Below are positions 57,708 through 64,000 of a stretch of DNA of 64,000 nucleotides, piece after piece (the stretch's first letter is position 1; the number at the start of each line of letters is the position of its first letter). Made by a program: the position numbers and the translations under genes. This DNA is from Leptospira perdikensis (GTDB lineage: Bacteria > Spirochaetota > Leptospiria > Leptospirales > Leptospiraceae): contig NZ_RQGA01000007.1 of NCBI RefSeq assembly GCF_004769575.1, positions 1 through 64,000 of the forward strand, given 5' to 3'. The notes beneath the pieces are model-generated. The model saw nothing but the letters and a program-made list of their open reading frames with translations. It was not told the DNA's origin and searched no databases.

Positions 57708-57740
57708 TCGCCAGATGGGGATTTCCCTCTGGCGATTTTT
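57708..57740 (+). terminator. Rho-independent terminator after aconitase
   Basis: TCGCCAGA (57708-57715) pairs perfectly with TCTGGCGA (57728-57735), with an inner GGG/CCC stem, then TTTTT (57736-57740). It lies 29 bp after the aconitase stop and only 6 bp before the ATG of the next gene. Transcripts of that gene must therefore start inside or read through it. Confidence 0.85.
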
Positions 57741-57745
57741 CTCGT

Positions 57746-58900
57746 ATGCCAAAACAAAAATCAAAACCCACAGCAGTCAAAACAGAAGAAACATTGATTT
57801 GGAAGGGAGTTTCTTCTAACCAAACCAAAGCCCAAAAAGAATTTAACGACGCTCTCAAAAAACATAAAGAAACCTTAGAACGGAACAAAGAAATTGAACC
57901 TTTGTTCCAAATGGTAAATGAAACCTATTTAAAAGATGTTTTACCCGAGTTAGAAAAACAAAAGAAATTAGAACGAACACGTTTTGAATTAATGTGCGCC
58001 ATCCTACTCGAAGAAAAACTTTCTTTTGGAAAGATGCAAAGGGAGTTTTTACGCAGGTATTTACTCGATATTTGTACAGATTCTATTTTAGAAAATCCAA
58101 ACTTCTATGGGAAATATCGAGATGAATTGGAAACGAAGTTTGAAAGAATGGAACGCCTTAGGCATAAAAATCAAATGGAATCCAAAATCAAAAATACGTT
58201 TGGAATAGAAATTGATTTAGATGATATGAATCGAACTGGGTTTGATTCAGAGGAGGAGAGAGAGTCTCACGAGAAAAAGTATAGAGAATTTCGGGAGAAA
58301 TATGAAGAATACCGAGCAGAATACTTTAGAGGGAGAGGATCTAAATCCAACGAACGAAAAAAAAATAAATCGCAAACGGAAAAAGAAAAAAAGATCTTAG
58401 AATCAGAGCGATTACTCAGCACAGACATCAATACTCTATTTAAAAATCTAGCGAAACTCATTCATCCAGATAAAGAGCAGGATCCCGTTTTAAGGGAAAA
58501 AAAATCCAAACTGATGACAAAACTTTCCGGTGCGAGAGACAATATGAACATTGCAGAAATTTTGGAAATTAAGTTACAAGTAGACGAACTTCTCCCTGAC
58601 CAACAAACAGATGTTTCTTTTCATGATACTTCCATCAAACGATTTGTGGGGATCATCAAATCAAAAATACGAGAACTCGAAGATTCAATTCGCCAGAGAT
58701 TTTTTTCTCATCCACTTATGGCAGATTTTTCAGAAAGAAAAATCACCAAAGAATCTCTCACTGCTTATTTGAAACGAGTGAAAAATGACAATCAAATGGT
58801 AACCAAAGCTTTTGAAGAAGAAGTCGAACAACTGTCGAAAGAACCAAAATATATTAAAGAAATGATACGTGAATTACAAAGTTTGGGAGTTCAATTTTAG
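57746..58900 (+). CDS. J-domain-like protein with coiled coil
   Basis: A 384-residue protein rich in Lys and Glu. The N-terminal 160 residues are helical. Residues about 165-215 are a charged coiled coil. At about 225-265 there is LFKNLAKLIHPDKEQDP, a J-domain helix II with the intact HPD motif, then KKSKLMTKLSGARDN as helix III. The HPD tripeptide stimulates DnaK ATPase, so it may recruit Hsp70 to a special client. There is no Gly/Phe region or zinc finger, unlike DnaJ. It ends with the TAGTG junction to the methyltransferase gene. Confidence 0.8.
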   Translation: MPKQKSKPTAVKTEETLIWKGVSSNQTKAQKEFNDALKKHKETLERNKEIEPLFQMVNETYLKDVLPELEKQKKLERTRFELMCAILLEEKLSFGKMQREFLRRYLLDICTDSILENPNFYGKYRDELETKFERMERLRHKNQMESKIKNTFGIEIDLDDMNRTGFDSEEERESHEKKYREFREKYEEYRAEYFRGRGSKSNERKKNKSQTEKEKKILESERLLSTDINTLFKNLAKLIHPDKEQDPVLREKKSKLMTKLSGARDNMNIAEILEIKLQVDELLPDQQTDVSFHDTSIKRFVGIIKSKIRELEDSIRQRFFSHPLMADFSERKITKESLTAYLKRVKNDNQMVTKAFEEEVEQLSKEPKYIKEMIRELQSLGVQF

Positions 58901-59577
58901 TGAAAAGTTTTTTGAACAAAAAGAACTTTGGCCTTGGTAAAAATGGCAAAAAGTTCGATGACACCTATTGGTCGGATATCTACGGGAATGGATTGGATGT
59001 AGATGGATCTTATAATGCGAAACAACATGCTGAATATTTAAGAGCACTCTTTCAATTAATGGAAATCCCAGTTTATAAAATGGCAGATTTTGGGTTTGGA
59101 AAGGCGATTCTACTCCGAGAGATGGTAAAAACTTTTTCTCCAGTAAAGGTGTATGCAGTGGATGCATCCAAAGAAGCCTTTGAAGATCTCAAAAAAAAAG
59201 ATTGGGTCAAACGTTCAGACAAATTCCATTTATACAATGAATCCTTAGAGACTTTCAAACTTTCTAAATTGGAGAAAGATCCTGTGGAACTTGGGATTTG
59301 TAATTCAGTTATCCAATACCTTCCGGATTCCATGATTCCTGGTGTTTTGGAAAAGATGGCAAAATATTGTAATTATTTGTATTTTACTGTGCCAACAAAC
59401 GAAGACTATGCGGTGATGAAAGACGAGATGTCTTTTCACGATCCATATGCCTTTTCCAGATCCAAAAAAAAATACCAAAAGTGGATCTCTAGGGATTTCG
59501 AAATCGTAGGGTATAATCTTTTACAAAGTAAATGGTTAGGTGAAAAAGGGTTTAAGGAAGATTTCTTTCGGATATAG
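58900..59577 (+). CDS. Class I SAM-dependent methyltransferase
   Basis: A 225-residue protein from GTG 58900, overlapping the upstream stop by one base (TAGTG). Motif I is MADFGFGKAILLREMV (about 64-79), the acidic end of strand 2 is VYAVDASKEAFED, and the post-I block is LGICNSVIQYLPDSMIPG. The substrate is unknown. Translational coupling with the J-domain-like gene hints that they act on a shared protein or complex. The C-terminus RWISRDFEIVGYNLL-like region is family-typical. Confidence 0.88.
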   Translation: MKSFLNKKNFGLGKNGKKFDDTYWSDIYGNGLDVDGSYNAKQHAEYLRALFQLMEIPVYKMADFGFGKAILLREMVKTFSPVKVYAVDASKEAFEDLKKKDWVKRSDKFHLYNESLETFKLSKLEKDPVELGICNSVIQYLPDSMIPGVLEKMAKYCNYLYFTVPTNEDYAVMKDEMSFHDPYAFSRSKKKYQKWISRDFEIVGYNLLQSKWLGEKGFKEDFFRI

Positions 59578-59669
59578 TTTGGGGCAAATTACACTTTTGG
59601 TTTTGTACTTCTACCCAGATTTGATGATTTGGGTTTGAAGAAAATAGTGTGGAAAACAAACCTTTGTAA

Positions 59670-60323
59670 ATGACGGATTTTTTCTCTTATCTATCGATTG
59701 AGTTTCAAATTTTCTCAGTATTTGGTTACTCTATTAGTTTGATTGAATTTCTAGGAACAAGTTCGGGTCTTGTCTGCGTTTATTTGGCCTCTAGAAATCA
59801 TATTCTTACTTGGCCCATCGGGATTTTTAATTCGATTTGTTTTTTCTTTTTATTCTTCCAGATCCAATTGTATTCGGATATGTTATTACAAATTTATTTT
59901 TTTGGATCTAGTATTTACGGATGGTGGATCTGGCACAAAAGGACAGGAGCTTATGTCCAAATCCAGTCTCTTGGTAAAACGAAAAACATTTTACTTCTGT
60001 TCTCTATTATTTTGGGAACATATGCATTAGGTGAGACCACTAGCCGGTTGCCTTTTTGGTTACCAAAAATTTTTGAGAAACCACCGGTGTTTTTGTATTG
60101 GGATGCTTTTACTACTGTGGCAAGTATCATCGCTAATTTTTTGTTAGCTCAAAGAAAATTAGAGTCTTGGTTTTTATGGGTTCTAGTAGATGTAGTTTGT
60201 ATTGGATTGTACTCTTTGAAAGAGATTCCCTTTGTTACCGCAGAATACATAGTATTTTTACTCATTGCGTTCTACGGTTGTTTTCATTGGTACAAAGAAT
60301 ACAAACTAAATCAAACCACTTGA
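59670..60323 (+). CDS. pnuC: PnuC-type nicotinamide riboside transporter
   Basis: A 217-residue membrane protein with about seven helices. The hallmark is YWDAFTTVASIIANFLLAQRKLESWFLWVLVDVVCIGLYS at about residues 143-182, whose Trp and Asn/Gln residues bind substrate in PnuC. The N-terminal IEFLGTSSGLVCVYLASRNHILTWPIGIFN also matches. It takes up nicotinamide riboside, which must then be phosphorylated by a kinase such as NadR; none is adjacent. No THF or riboswitch signal was seen upstream. Confidence 0.92.
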   Translation: MTDFFSYLSIEFQIFSVFGYSISLIEFLGTSSGLVCVYLASRNHILTWPIGIFNSICFFFLFFQIQLYSDMLLQIYFFGSSIYGWWIWHKRTGAYVQIQSLGKTKNILLLFSIILGTYALGETTSRLPFWLPKIFEKPPVFLYWDAFTTVASIIANFLLAQRKLESWFLWVLVDVVCIGLYSLKEIPFVTAEYIVFLLIAFYGCFHWYKEYKLNQTT

Positions 60324-60348
60324 TAAGTTATGGACAAATAGTCCGAAT

Positions 60349-60720
60349 TTACATTCTACGATTTGTTGGTCGTAAATACCAAGAAACCACAGTGAGTGCT
60401 AAAAGAAGTACGGAAGGGAAAATTTCTCCAATTGGGTGGCCACAGACAATGTGAGAAATGGCCGCTCCAGACATCGCAAAGAAAAATCCTGCATAAGCCC
60501 ATTCTTTTAACAAAACAAATTTTGGAACAAGAACTGCGACTACACCGAGTAATTTCCAAATCCCAAGTAAGGTTAGAAAGTAAGTAGGATAACCTAATTG
60601 GTTTATCTTTTCTACTTCTTCGGGCAGTTTCATTAGTTGTACAATGGCAGTGGAGACCATTCCAAGGGACAACCAAAGGGTAAAAAACCAATAAGCTATT
60701 TTTTTTGTTTTTTCTGACAT
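60349..60720 (-). CDS. DoxX-like membrane protein
   Basis: A 123-residue membrane protein with four helices (about 8-26, 43-64, 72-90 and 97-114). The pattern GYPTYFLTLLGIWKLLGVVAVLVPKF near residues 43-68 is the DoxX-like signature. Such proteins appear next to ArsR and AHSA1-type genes in many bacteria, as here, forming a small accessory operon. The role is unclear; links to redox balance have been proposed for the DoxX group. Confidence 0.85.
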   Translation of the reverse strand: MSEKTKKIAYWFFTLWLSLGMVSTAIVQLMKLPEEVEKINQLGYPTYFLTLLGIWKLLGVVAVLVPKFVLLKEWAYAGFFFAMSGAAISHIVCGHPIGEIFPSVLLLALTVVSWYLRPTNRRM

Positions 60721-60812
60721 CTAATTTCTCCTAAATTGAAATATAATCCTGTTTGTTGTGTTTTGTTATATGAGTTGAACAACTAAAACTTTCCCGTAAA
60801 TTAGGGATCAGT

Positions 60813-61415
60813 TTAATCGTTCAAACCTTTGCCTTTTAAAATATTGGAAACTTGTTTATCGATTCTTTCTTCTCTTGTTTCCGATCGTTTAGCTCCTGAG
60901 AAGTGGAGTAAATATCCTCTTTGCCTGCCAGGGGTTAAACCCGAAAAAGCAGTTTGAAGGTTGGGGTTGTTTTCTAAACGTCTTAAAAACTCTTCCGGGA
61001 CCTCATACTCTGAGGTTTTTTTTAGAACTACTTTTTTACCTGATTGTTCAATCTGTACGGCTTCTTTTATCAATGATTTGATGGTCGATTTTAGTTTTGT
61101 GATTTCAGAAGTGTTCTGGAAGCGGATTTGTCTGGCTGATTGTACATTTTTGCTTTGTTGAATCAGAATTTTTTTTGGGTCTTTTAATAAGGCACCTTTG
61201 AAAAATAAAATGGCACAGTATTCTTTGAATCCATGTAATAAGAATATGTTTTGCCCTTTGTCAGTATAACAAGGTTGCCCCCATTTGATTTCTTCTACTA
61301 GTTTACTTTCGATGGCAATAGAACGTAAAATCTCAAATTCTTTTTTCCATGTTTTGGTTCCTTTGAAAAAGGAATCAGCACTATAGGTATTGTTTTTTTT
61401 TATTTTTTGATCCAT
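60813..61415 (-). CDS. YdeI/DUF1801-type protein
   Basis: A 200-residue protein. The N-terminal half matches DUF1801 (IKWGQPCYTDKGQNIFLLHGFKEYCAILFFKGALL), and the C-terminal half is the OmpD-associated YdeI module (VPEEFLRRLENNPNLQTAFSGLTPGRQRGYLLHFSGAKRSETREERI). The two-part layout is common in YdeI proteins of Bacteroidetes and spirochaetes. The protein is soluble. It is in the - strand group with AHSA1-type and ArsR genes; the biochemical role is unknown. Confidence 0.88.
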   Translation of the reverse strand: MDQKIKKNNTYSADSFFKGTKTWKKEFEILRSIAIESKLVEEIKWGQPCYTDKGQNIFLLHGFKEYCAILFFKGALLKDPKKILIQQSKNVQSARQIRFQNTSEITKLKSTIKSLIKEAVQIEQSGKKVVLKKTSEYEVPEEFLRRLENNPNLQTAFSGLTPGRQRGYLLHFSGAKRSETREERIDKQVSNILKGKGLND

Positions 61416-61440
61416 GTTATTAATTTGATTTGTATACTGA

Positions 61441-61908
61441 TCAATCCTTATCTTTTAGTAATTGTTCCATCTTGGTGTGCGCCATATTAATTCCTTGGAT
61501 AAAAGGCATTTTAAGAACCTGATCTCTTTGTTCTACTGACTTATATATGATATGCATTTTGAGTTTTGATTTGGATTCTGAAACCTTTTGAAATTCAAAA
61601 AATTCTAGTTGGACGGCAAACCCTGTGTTTTCCATTTCAAAAGTTCGAGTGAATCTTTCGTTTTCCACAAAATCATGAAGCACTCCATTGGCTCGAAATA
61701 CAACAATCCCATCTGGATTTTTAATTTCGTAAATCCAACCACCATGATTTTTTGCTTCAAATTTTAAGACTTTGTTCCCCATCCATTGTTCAATGAGGTC
61801 AGGTTCTGTATGGGCTTTAAAAACCAAAGAAACGGGCAGATCAAATTCACGTTCAATTGTTAACTCTTGTTTGCCGTCTTCTGCATGAACTTTTGTTTTT
61901 AATTCCAT
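61441..61908 (-). CDS. SRPBCC/AHSA1-type START-like protein
   Basis: A 155-residue protein. LTIEREFDLPVSLVFKAHTEPDLIEQWMG is the AHSA1/CalC SRPBCC start, and a long C-terminal helix (about 135-152) closes the hydrophobic pocket. These domains bind lipophilic small molecules. The gene begins 6 bp after the ArsR stop, an extremely common pair. The regulator probably controls it and the following genes in response to an unknown stress or ligand. Confidence 0.9.
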   Translation of the reverse strand: MELKTKVHAEDGKQELTIEREFDLPVSLVFKAHTEPDLIEQWMGNKVLKFEAKNHGGWIYEIKNPDGIVVFRANGVLHDFVENERFTRTFEMENTGFAVQLEFFEFQKVSESKSKLKMHIIYKSVEQRDQVLKMPFIQGINMAHTKMEQLLKDKD

Positions 61909-61914
61909 AAATCT

Positions 61915-62238
61915 TTATCCTTTCTTTTGGTAGTTTTTCATCACAGATTCTAATTTGTTGAACCGATCGTCCCAAAGTTTCTGGAAGGGTGCGATGAAAT
62001 TGGCGATCTCTTTCATTTTGTTTGGGTTCAGGTGGTAATAAATCTCCCGACCATTGGGTTCTTTAGCGAGTAATTCACATTCGGTAAGGATTTGTAAATG
62101 TTTGGAAACCGTGGGTCGTTTGGTATCAAAATGGGAGGCGATGGTTCCCGCTGTCATAGACTGGGTGGCCACAAGTAAAAGGATGGCTCTCCTTGTGGGA
62201 TCGGCAATTGCTTGGAATACGTCTCTTCTTAAGTCCAT
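61915..62238 (-). CDS. ArsR-family transcriptional repressor
   Basis: A 107-residue winged-helix repressor. The recognition region is [43 protein letters not shown] at about residues 30-73. The usual metal-binding ELCVCD motif is not present, so it belongs to the non-metal ArsR group that partners AHSA1-type genes. Its promoter region holds two similar palindromes (62244-62257 and 62267-62286), probably its own operators. It is first in the operon with AHSA1, YdeI and possibly DoxX genes. Confidence 0.93.
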   Translation of the reverse strand: MDLRRDVFQAIADPTRRAILLLVATQSMTAGTIASHFDTKRPTVSKHLQILTECELLAKEPNGREIYYHLNPNKMKEIANFIAPFQKLWDDRFNKLESVMKNYQKKG

Positions 62239-62243
62239 TGTGT

Positions 62244-62286
62244 AGTCATTTGACTAATCAAATACGTGTAGCCATTTGGCAACACA
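62244..62286. promoter_or_regulatory. Double operator upstream of arsR-type gene
   Basis: TAGTCATTTGACTA (62244-62257) is a perfect 6-bp inverted repeat around TT. GTGTAGCCATTTGGCAACAC (62267-62286) is a second inverted repeat with one mismatch. The two share GTGTAGYCATTTGRC as direct repeats with centres 26 bp apart, about 2.5 helical turns. The first lies 6 bp upstream of the ArsR start. This is a likely autoregulatory site. Confidence 0.7.
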
Positions 62287-62568
62287 TTTTTGATCGGAAA
62301 GGGAGATTTTAAACGAGTCATTCCTTCTAATGGGAGTACTTACTTACGCCAGGGCATACGGAGGGCTTGGTCTGCCTTTGGCAGACGGGAGCGAATGCGG
62401 ACCCCGAAGTACGCCCGGTCGGTCTATATTGGGAGATTGGTGGGAAAAGAAATTCGAGGCGCCCGAAAAAAGAAATAGAATCAGGGATTCTTTTGGAACC
62501 ACCAATGTGTTTTTCCAGAGGAGGGATCTGGCAACACCTGGCGGATCAATGTTAGTGTTGTTTTTGAT
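62287..62568. repeat. Intergenic region with GC-rich hairpin element
   Basis: Between arsR and cutA about 330 bp carry no supportable gene. The middle (about 62334-62465) is clearly richer in G and C than the rest of the window and contains a perfect hairpin GTCTGCC-TTT-GGCAGAC (62370-62386). The short frames across it have no start signals and look like chance. Its composition and hairpin suggest a dispersed intergenic repeat or a structured RNA; copies elsewhere cannot be checked here. Confidence 0.45.
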
Positions 62569-62898
62569 TTAACTATTTTTTTGAATTTTATCGGCAACAA
62601 ACGCTTTGTAGGTGGGACTTCCAAAACTCACGTCCATACGAATGATTTCGGGAGCAATGTAGGGATGGTGTTTTTTGATGTATTCTTCGATCGCATCGTA
62701 CTTGTCAGCTTTTGCTTTGAGTAGGATTTTGTTTTCGGTATCGACTGTGATTTTTCCTTCCCATAAATAAACAAGTTCGACTTCGGGAAAGATGGTTCCG
62801 GAAACAATGATTCCTTGTTCTAACATTTCGGAGATTTGTTCTTCGGCCATATCGCGGTCGCCGATTGTGGTAAATACTAAAATTTCTTCTGAAGCCAT
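62569..62898 (-). CDS. cutA: CutA-type divalent-ion tolerance protein
   Basis: A 109-residue protein with the CutA1 fold signatures: ILVFTTIGDRDMAEEQISEMLEQGIIVSGTIFPEVELVYLWEGKI and LKAKADKYDAIEEYIKKHHPYIAPEIIRMDV. CutA forms trimers and was first linked to copper tolerance in E. coli, although its true role is uncertain. The size is normal. The position upstream of the ArsR operon on the same strand is separated by 330 bp, so it is likely a separate transcript. Confidence 0.92.
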   Translation of the reverse strand: MASEEILVFTTIGDRDMAEEQISEMLEQGIIVSGTIFPEVELVYLWEGKITVDTENKILLKAKADKYDAIEEYIKKHHPYIAPEIIRMDVSFGSPTYKAFVADKIQKNS

Positions 62899-62947
62899 GA
62901 GGATCCTTCTTTGTTTTTACAAAGATCGGCTTCGCATGGGGAAACCC

Positions 62948-63193
62948 TTATTCTTTTGGAGATTTATTTTGTAAGTAGGATTGGAATCCTTCTCTAACTT
63001 GGTCTACCATTCCTGATTCACGGACGGAGCGAACCACTCGTTGCCAAAATTTGATTTTGCCTTCAAATTCATTCCAACCGAGTTGTAAGTCCATCCGTTT
63101 GATTTTCAGTAACATTCTTAGTTCTGTAAGAGACATGTCCTTCGGATCTTTGTCTAAATACCGTTCATGATCTGTTAGAGGATTGAAACTCAT
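62948..63193 (-). CDS. Small helical protein, YqjK-like position
   Basis: An 81-residue charged helical protein (LTELRMLLKIKRMDLQLGWNEFEGKIKFWQRVVRSVRES). It lies 4 bp after the DUF1469-like membrane gene and two genes after a DUF883-like gene. The order is like the E. coli yqjD-yqjE-yqjK set. Similarity to YqjK is positional only. It probably sits on the cytoplasmic side of the membrane complex. Confidence 0.7.
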   Translation of the reverse strand: MSFNPLTDHERYLDKDPKDMSLTELRMLLKIKRMDLQLGWNEFEGKIKFWQRVVRSVRESGMVDQVREGFQSYLQNKSPKE

Positions 63194-63197
63194 GGAA

Positions 63198-63533
63198 TTA
63201 TTTTTTCTTTAATACGAGTGACAAAAATAAAATAGCAAAAACTAAAAATCCAAATCCTGTTCCGAAACTCGCAAGGATAGGGTCACCCGCGGAAAGAAAT
63301 TTTTGAATGCTTAAGTACACTCCATAGGAGATGTAGATAAAACCTAAGAAGATTAGGAAAATAGAAGTGAAAACCCAAACAGAAGAGAGAACCAAATTTT
63401 TAATATAAACTTGGAGGTTCTTCTGGATATAAATTGCCATTACTTCTACATAAGCAACGGTTTTGTTGATTAAGTCATCGAAGGCGGCTTTGATTCCGCC
63501 CTTTTTACGATGTTTTGATTCTTTGTGTTCCAA
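63198..63533 (-). CDS. YqjE/holin-X-like (DUF1469) membrane protein
   Basis: A 111-residue protein with an N-terminal amphipathic part and two transmembrane helices (about 46-70 and 85-107) separated by a short loop. KGGIKAAFDDLINKTVAYVEVMAIYIQKNL precedes them, as in DUF1469 proteins. It overlaps nothing but directly abuts the DUF883-like gene (1 bp apart). In enteric bacteria the partner YqjD anchors ribosomes at the membrane in stationary phase; whether that holds here is unknown. Confidence 0.8.
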   Translation of the reverse strand: MEHKESKHRKKGGIKAAFDDLINKTVAYVEVMAIYIQKNLQVYIKNLVLSSVWVFTSIFLIFLGFIYISYGVYLSIQKFLSAGDPILASFGTGFGFLVFAILFLSLVLKKK

Positions 63534-63818
63534 TTATTTCTTCTTAAAAACCCAACCAAGAGCAAGACCAAGTCCAAGACCTACACCAAAGCCAATGACT
63601 GCCGCTTTTTGTGGATGTTCTTTCACATAAGTTCCCACAGTATCAATTACTTCTTTTGCTTTGATAGAAGCTTCTTCACTAGCTTTACCTAACTTTTGTT
63701 TGATGTCACTTACTTGTTCCATATACTTCTCCTTGGCTCTTTGTTCAATTTCTTTGGCTTTTTTCTCATACAACTTGATTTCATCGATGAGGGATTTGTC
63801 TTTTTTCACTTCTTCCAT
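63534..63818 (-). CDS. YqjD/ElaB-like (DUF883) membrane-anchored protein
   Basis: A 94-residue protein with a long charged coiled coil (about 8-60, KLYEKKAKEIEQRAKEKYMEQ) and a C-terminal glycine-zipper membrane helix (about 72-90, AAVIGFGVGLGLGLALGWVF) ending in Lys. This matches DUF883/YtxH-type proteins. The helix has Gly every second to fourth residue and would oligomerise. It is first of the three-gene YqjDE-like group and lies just downstream of the response-regulator gene. Confidence 0.83.
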   Translation of the reverse strand: MEEVKKDKSLIDEIKLYEKKAKEIEQRAKEKYMEQVSDIKQKLGKASEEASIKAKEVIDTVGTYVKEHPQKAAVIGFGVGLGLGLALGWVFKKK

Positions 63819-63827
63819 AAAAGTTAC

Positions 63828-64000
63828 CTAATCTGGAACAACAATGTTCTCAAAATTATCAGTAAATCTGTATCCGATTCCCCAAATGGTTTCGATCCAT
63901 TCTGGTTGTGCAGAATTTTTTTCTAGTTTGGAACGAATCCGCTTGATATGACTGTCGATCATCCTTTCAAAACCATCCCATTCTACTCCCCAAACTGATT
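63828..64000 (-). CDS. OmpR/PhoB-type response regulator, 3' part only
   Basis: On the - strand the frame entering at the right edge reads [14 protein letters not shown] and [14 protein letters not shown] before stopping at 63828. This is the end of the OmpR-type winged helix with its recognition helix and wing hairpin. The receiver domain and the start lie beyond the window. A partner kinase may also be outside. It is 9 bp upstream of the DUF883-like gene, so it could be cotranscribed with the envelope trio. Confidence 0.92.
   Translation of the reverse strand, partial: SVWGVEWDGFERMIDSHIKRIRSKLEKNSAQPEWIETIWGIGYRFTDNFENIVVPD

Noticed and set aside
62290..62572. Short overlapping frames in the GC-rich element
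   Set aside because: Three frames cover the same bases only because GC-rich DNA has few stops; no start signals.

Overview
The window reads as Leptospira DNA, most likely from a saprophytic species of the L. biflexa type. The base composition is AT-rich. The genes include a futalosine-pathway mqnD, a fungal/archaeal-type asd, a mitochondrial-type aconitase, many lipoproteins with spirochaete-like lipoboxes, and an aerotolerance (bat) operon followed by htpG. A rep-parB-parA block lies at about 17.6-20.6 kb. In Leptospira, asd is known to sit on the small second chromosome (CII). Finding asd and aconitase beside a plasmid-like rep/par locus suggests that this window covers the CII origin region; that placement is inference. 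About 57 protein genes are supported. No rRNA, tRNA, CRISPR array or intact insertion sequence was seen.

Layout. 1-9.8 kb: end of a MORN-repeat protein, then moxR, a DUF58 gene, a membrane protein, batA, a batB-TPR fusion, batD and htpG, tightly packed on the + strand. 9.8-15 kb: a soluble histidine kinase with a substrate-binding-protein-like N-terminus, a helical-repeat protein (- strand), a polytopic membrane protein and mqnD. 15-17.5 kb (- strand): a large protein with two discoidin-like domains and eight 32-residue tail-fibre-like repeats. 17.6-20.6 kb: rep, a 323-bp candidate origin and control region, parB, parA and two copies of a parS-like palindrome. 20.6-23.9 kb: a degenerate sigma-54-activator-like regulator, an unrecognised gene and an exported-protein gene broken by a frameshift. 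23.9-24.8 kb: an 868-bp stretch with no supportable gene.

24.8-36.6 kb: a small zinc-ribbon protein, an MBOAT/SGNH acylation pair, asd, an unknown 667-residue protein, pyk, an Omp85-type barrel, an S41 protease lipoprotein and a pirin gene with a perfect 20-bp palindromic operator. 36.7-45.4 kb: a chemoreceptor, a caspase-like membrane protein, three tandem kelch lipoproteins and a possible metalloprotein. 45.4-52.6 kb (- strand): mazG, a second SGNH/MBOAT pair and four envelope-glycan-type genes. 52.7-60.3 kb: queA, two exported proteins, aconitase, a J-domain-like protein, a methyltransferase and pnuC. 60.3-64 kb (- strand): DoxX, YdeI-like, AHSA1-type and ArsR genes with a double operator, a GC-rich hairpin element, cutA, a YqjD/YqjE-like envelope trio and the end of an OmpR-type response regulator.

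The most interesting signal is the region between rep and parB. On the - strand there is a promoter that would drive rep with a leader of about 215 nt. Inside that leader, on the + strand, lies a second promoter followed about 50 bp later by a strong Rho-independent terminator, as expected for a short antisense RNA. Four copies of GACATWAT overlap these promoters, and a degenerate parS-like palindrome fills the spacer of the rep promoter. Together they look like a plasmid-style copy-control circuit governing a chromosome-like replicon.
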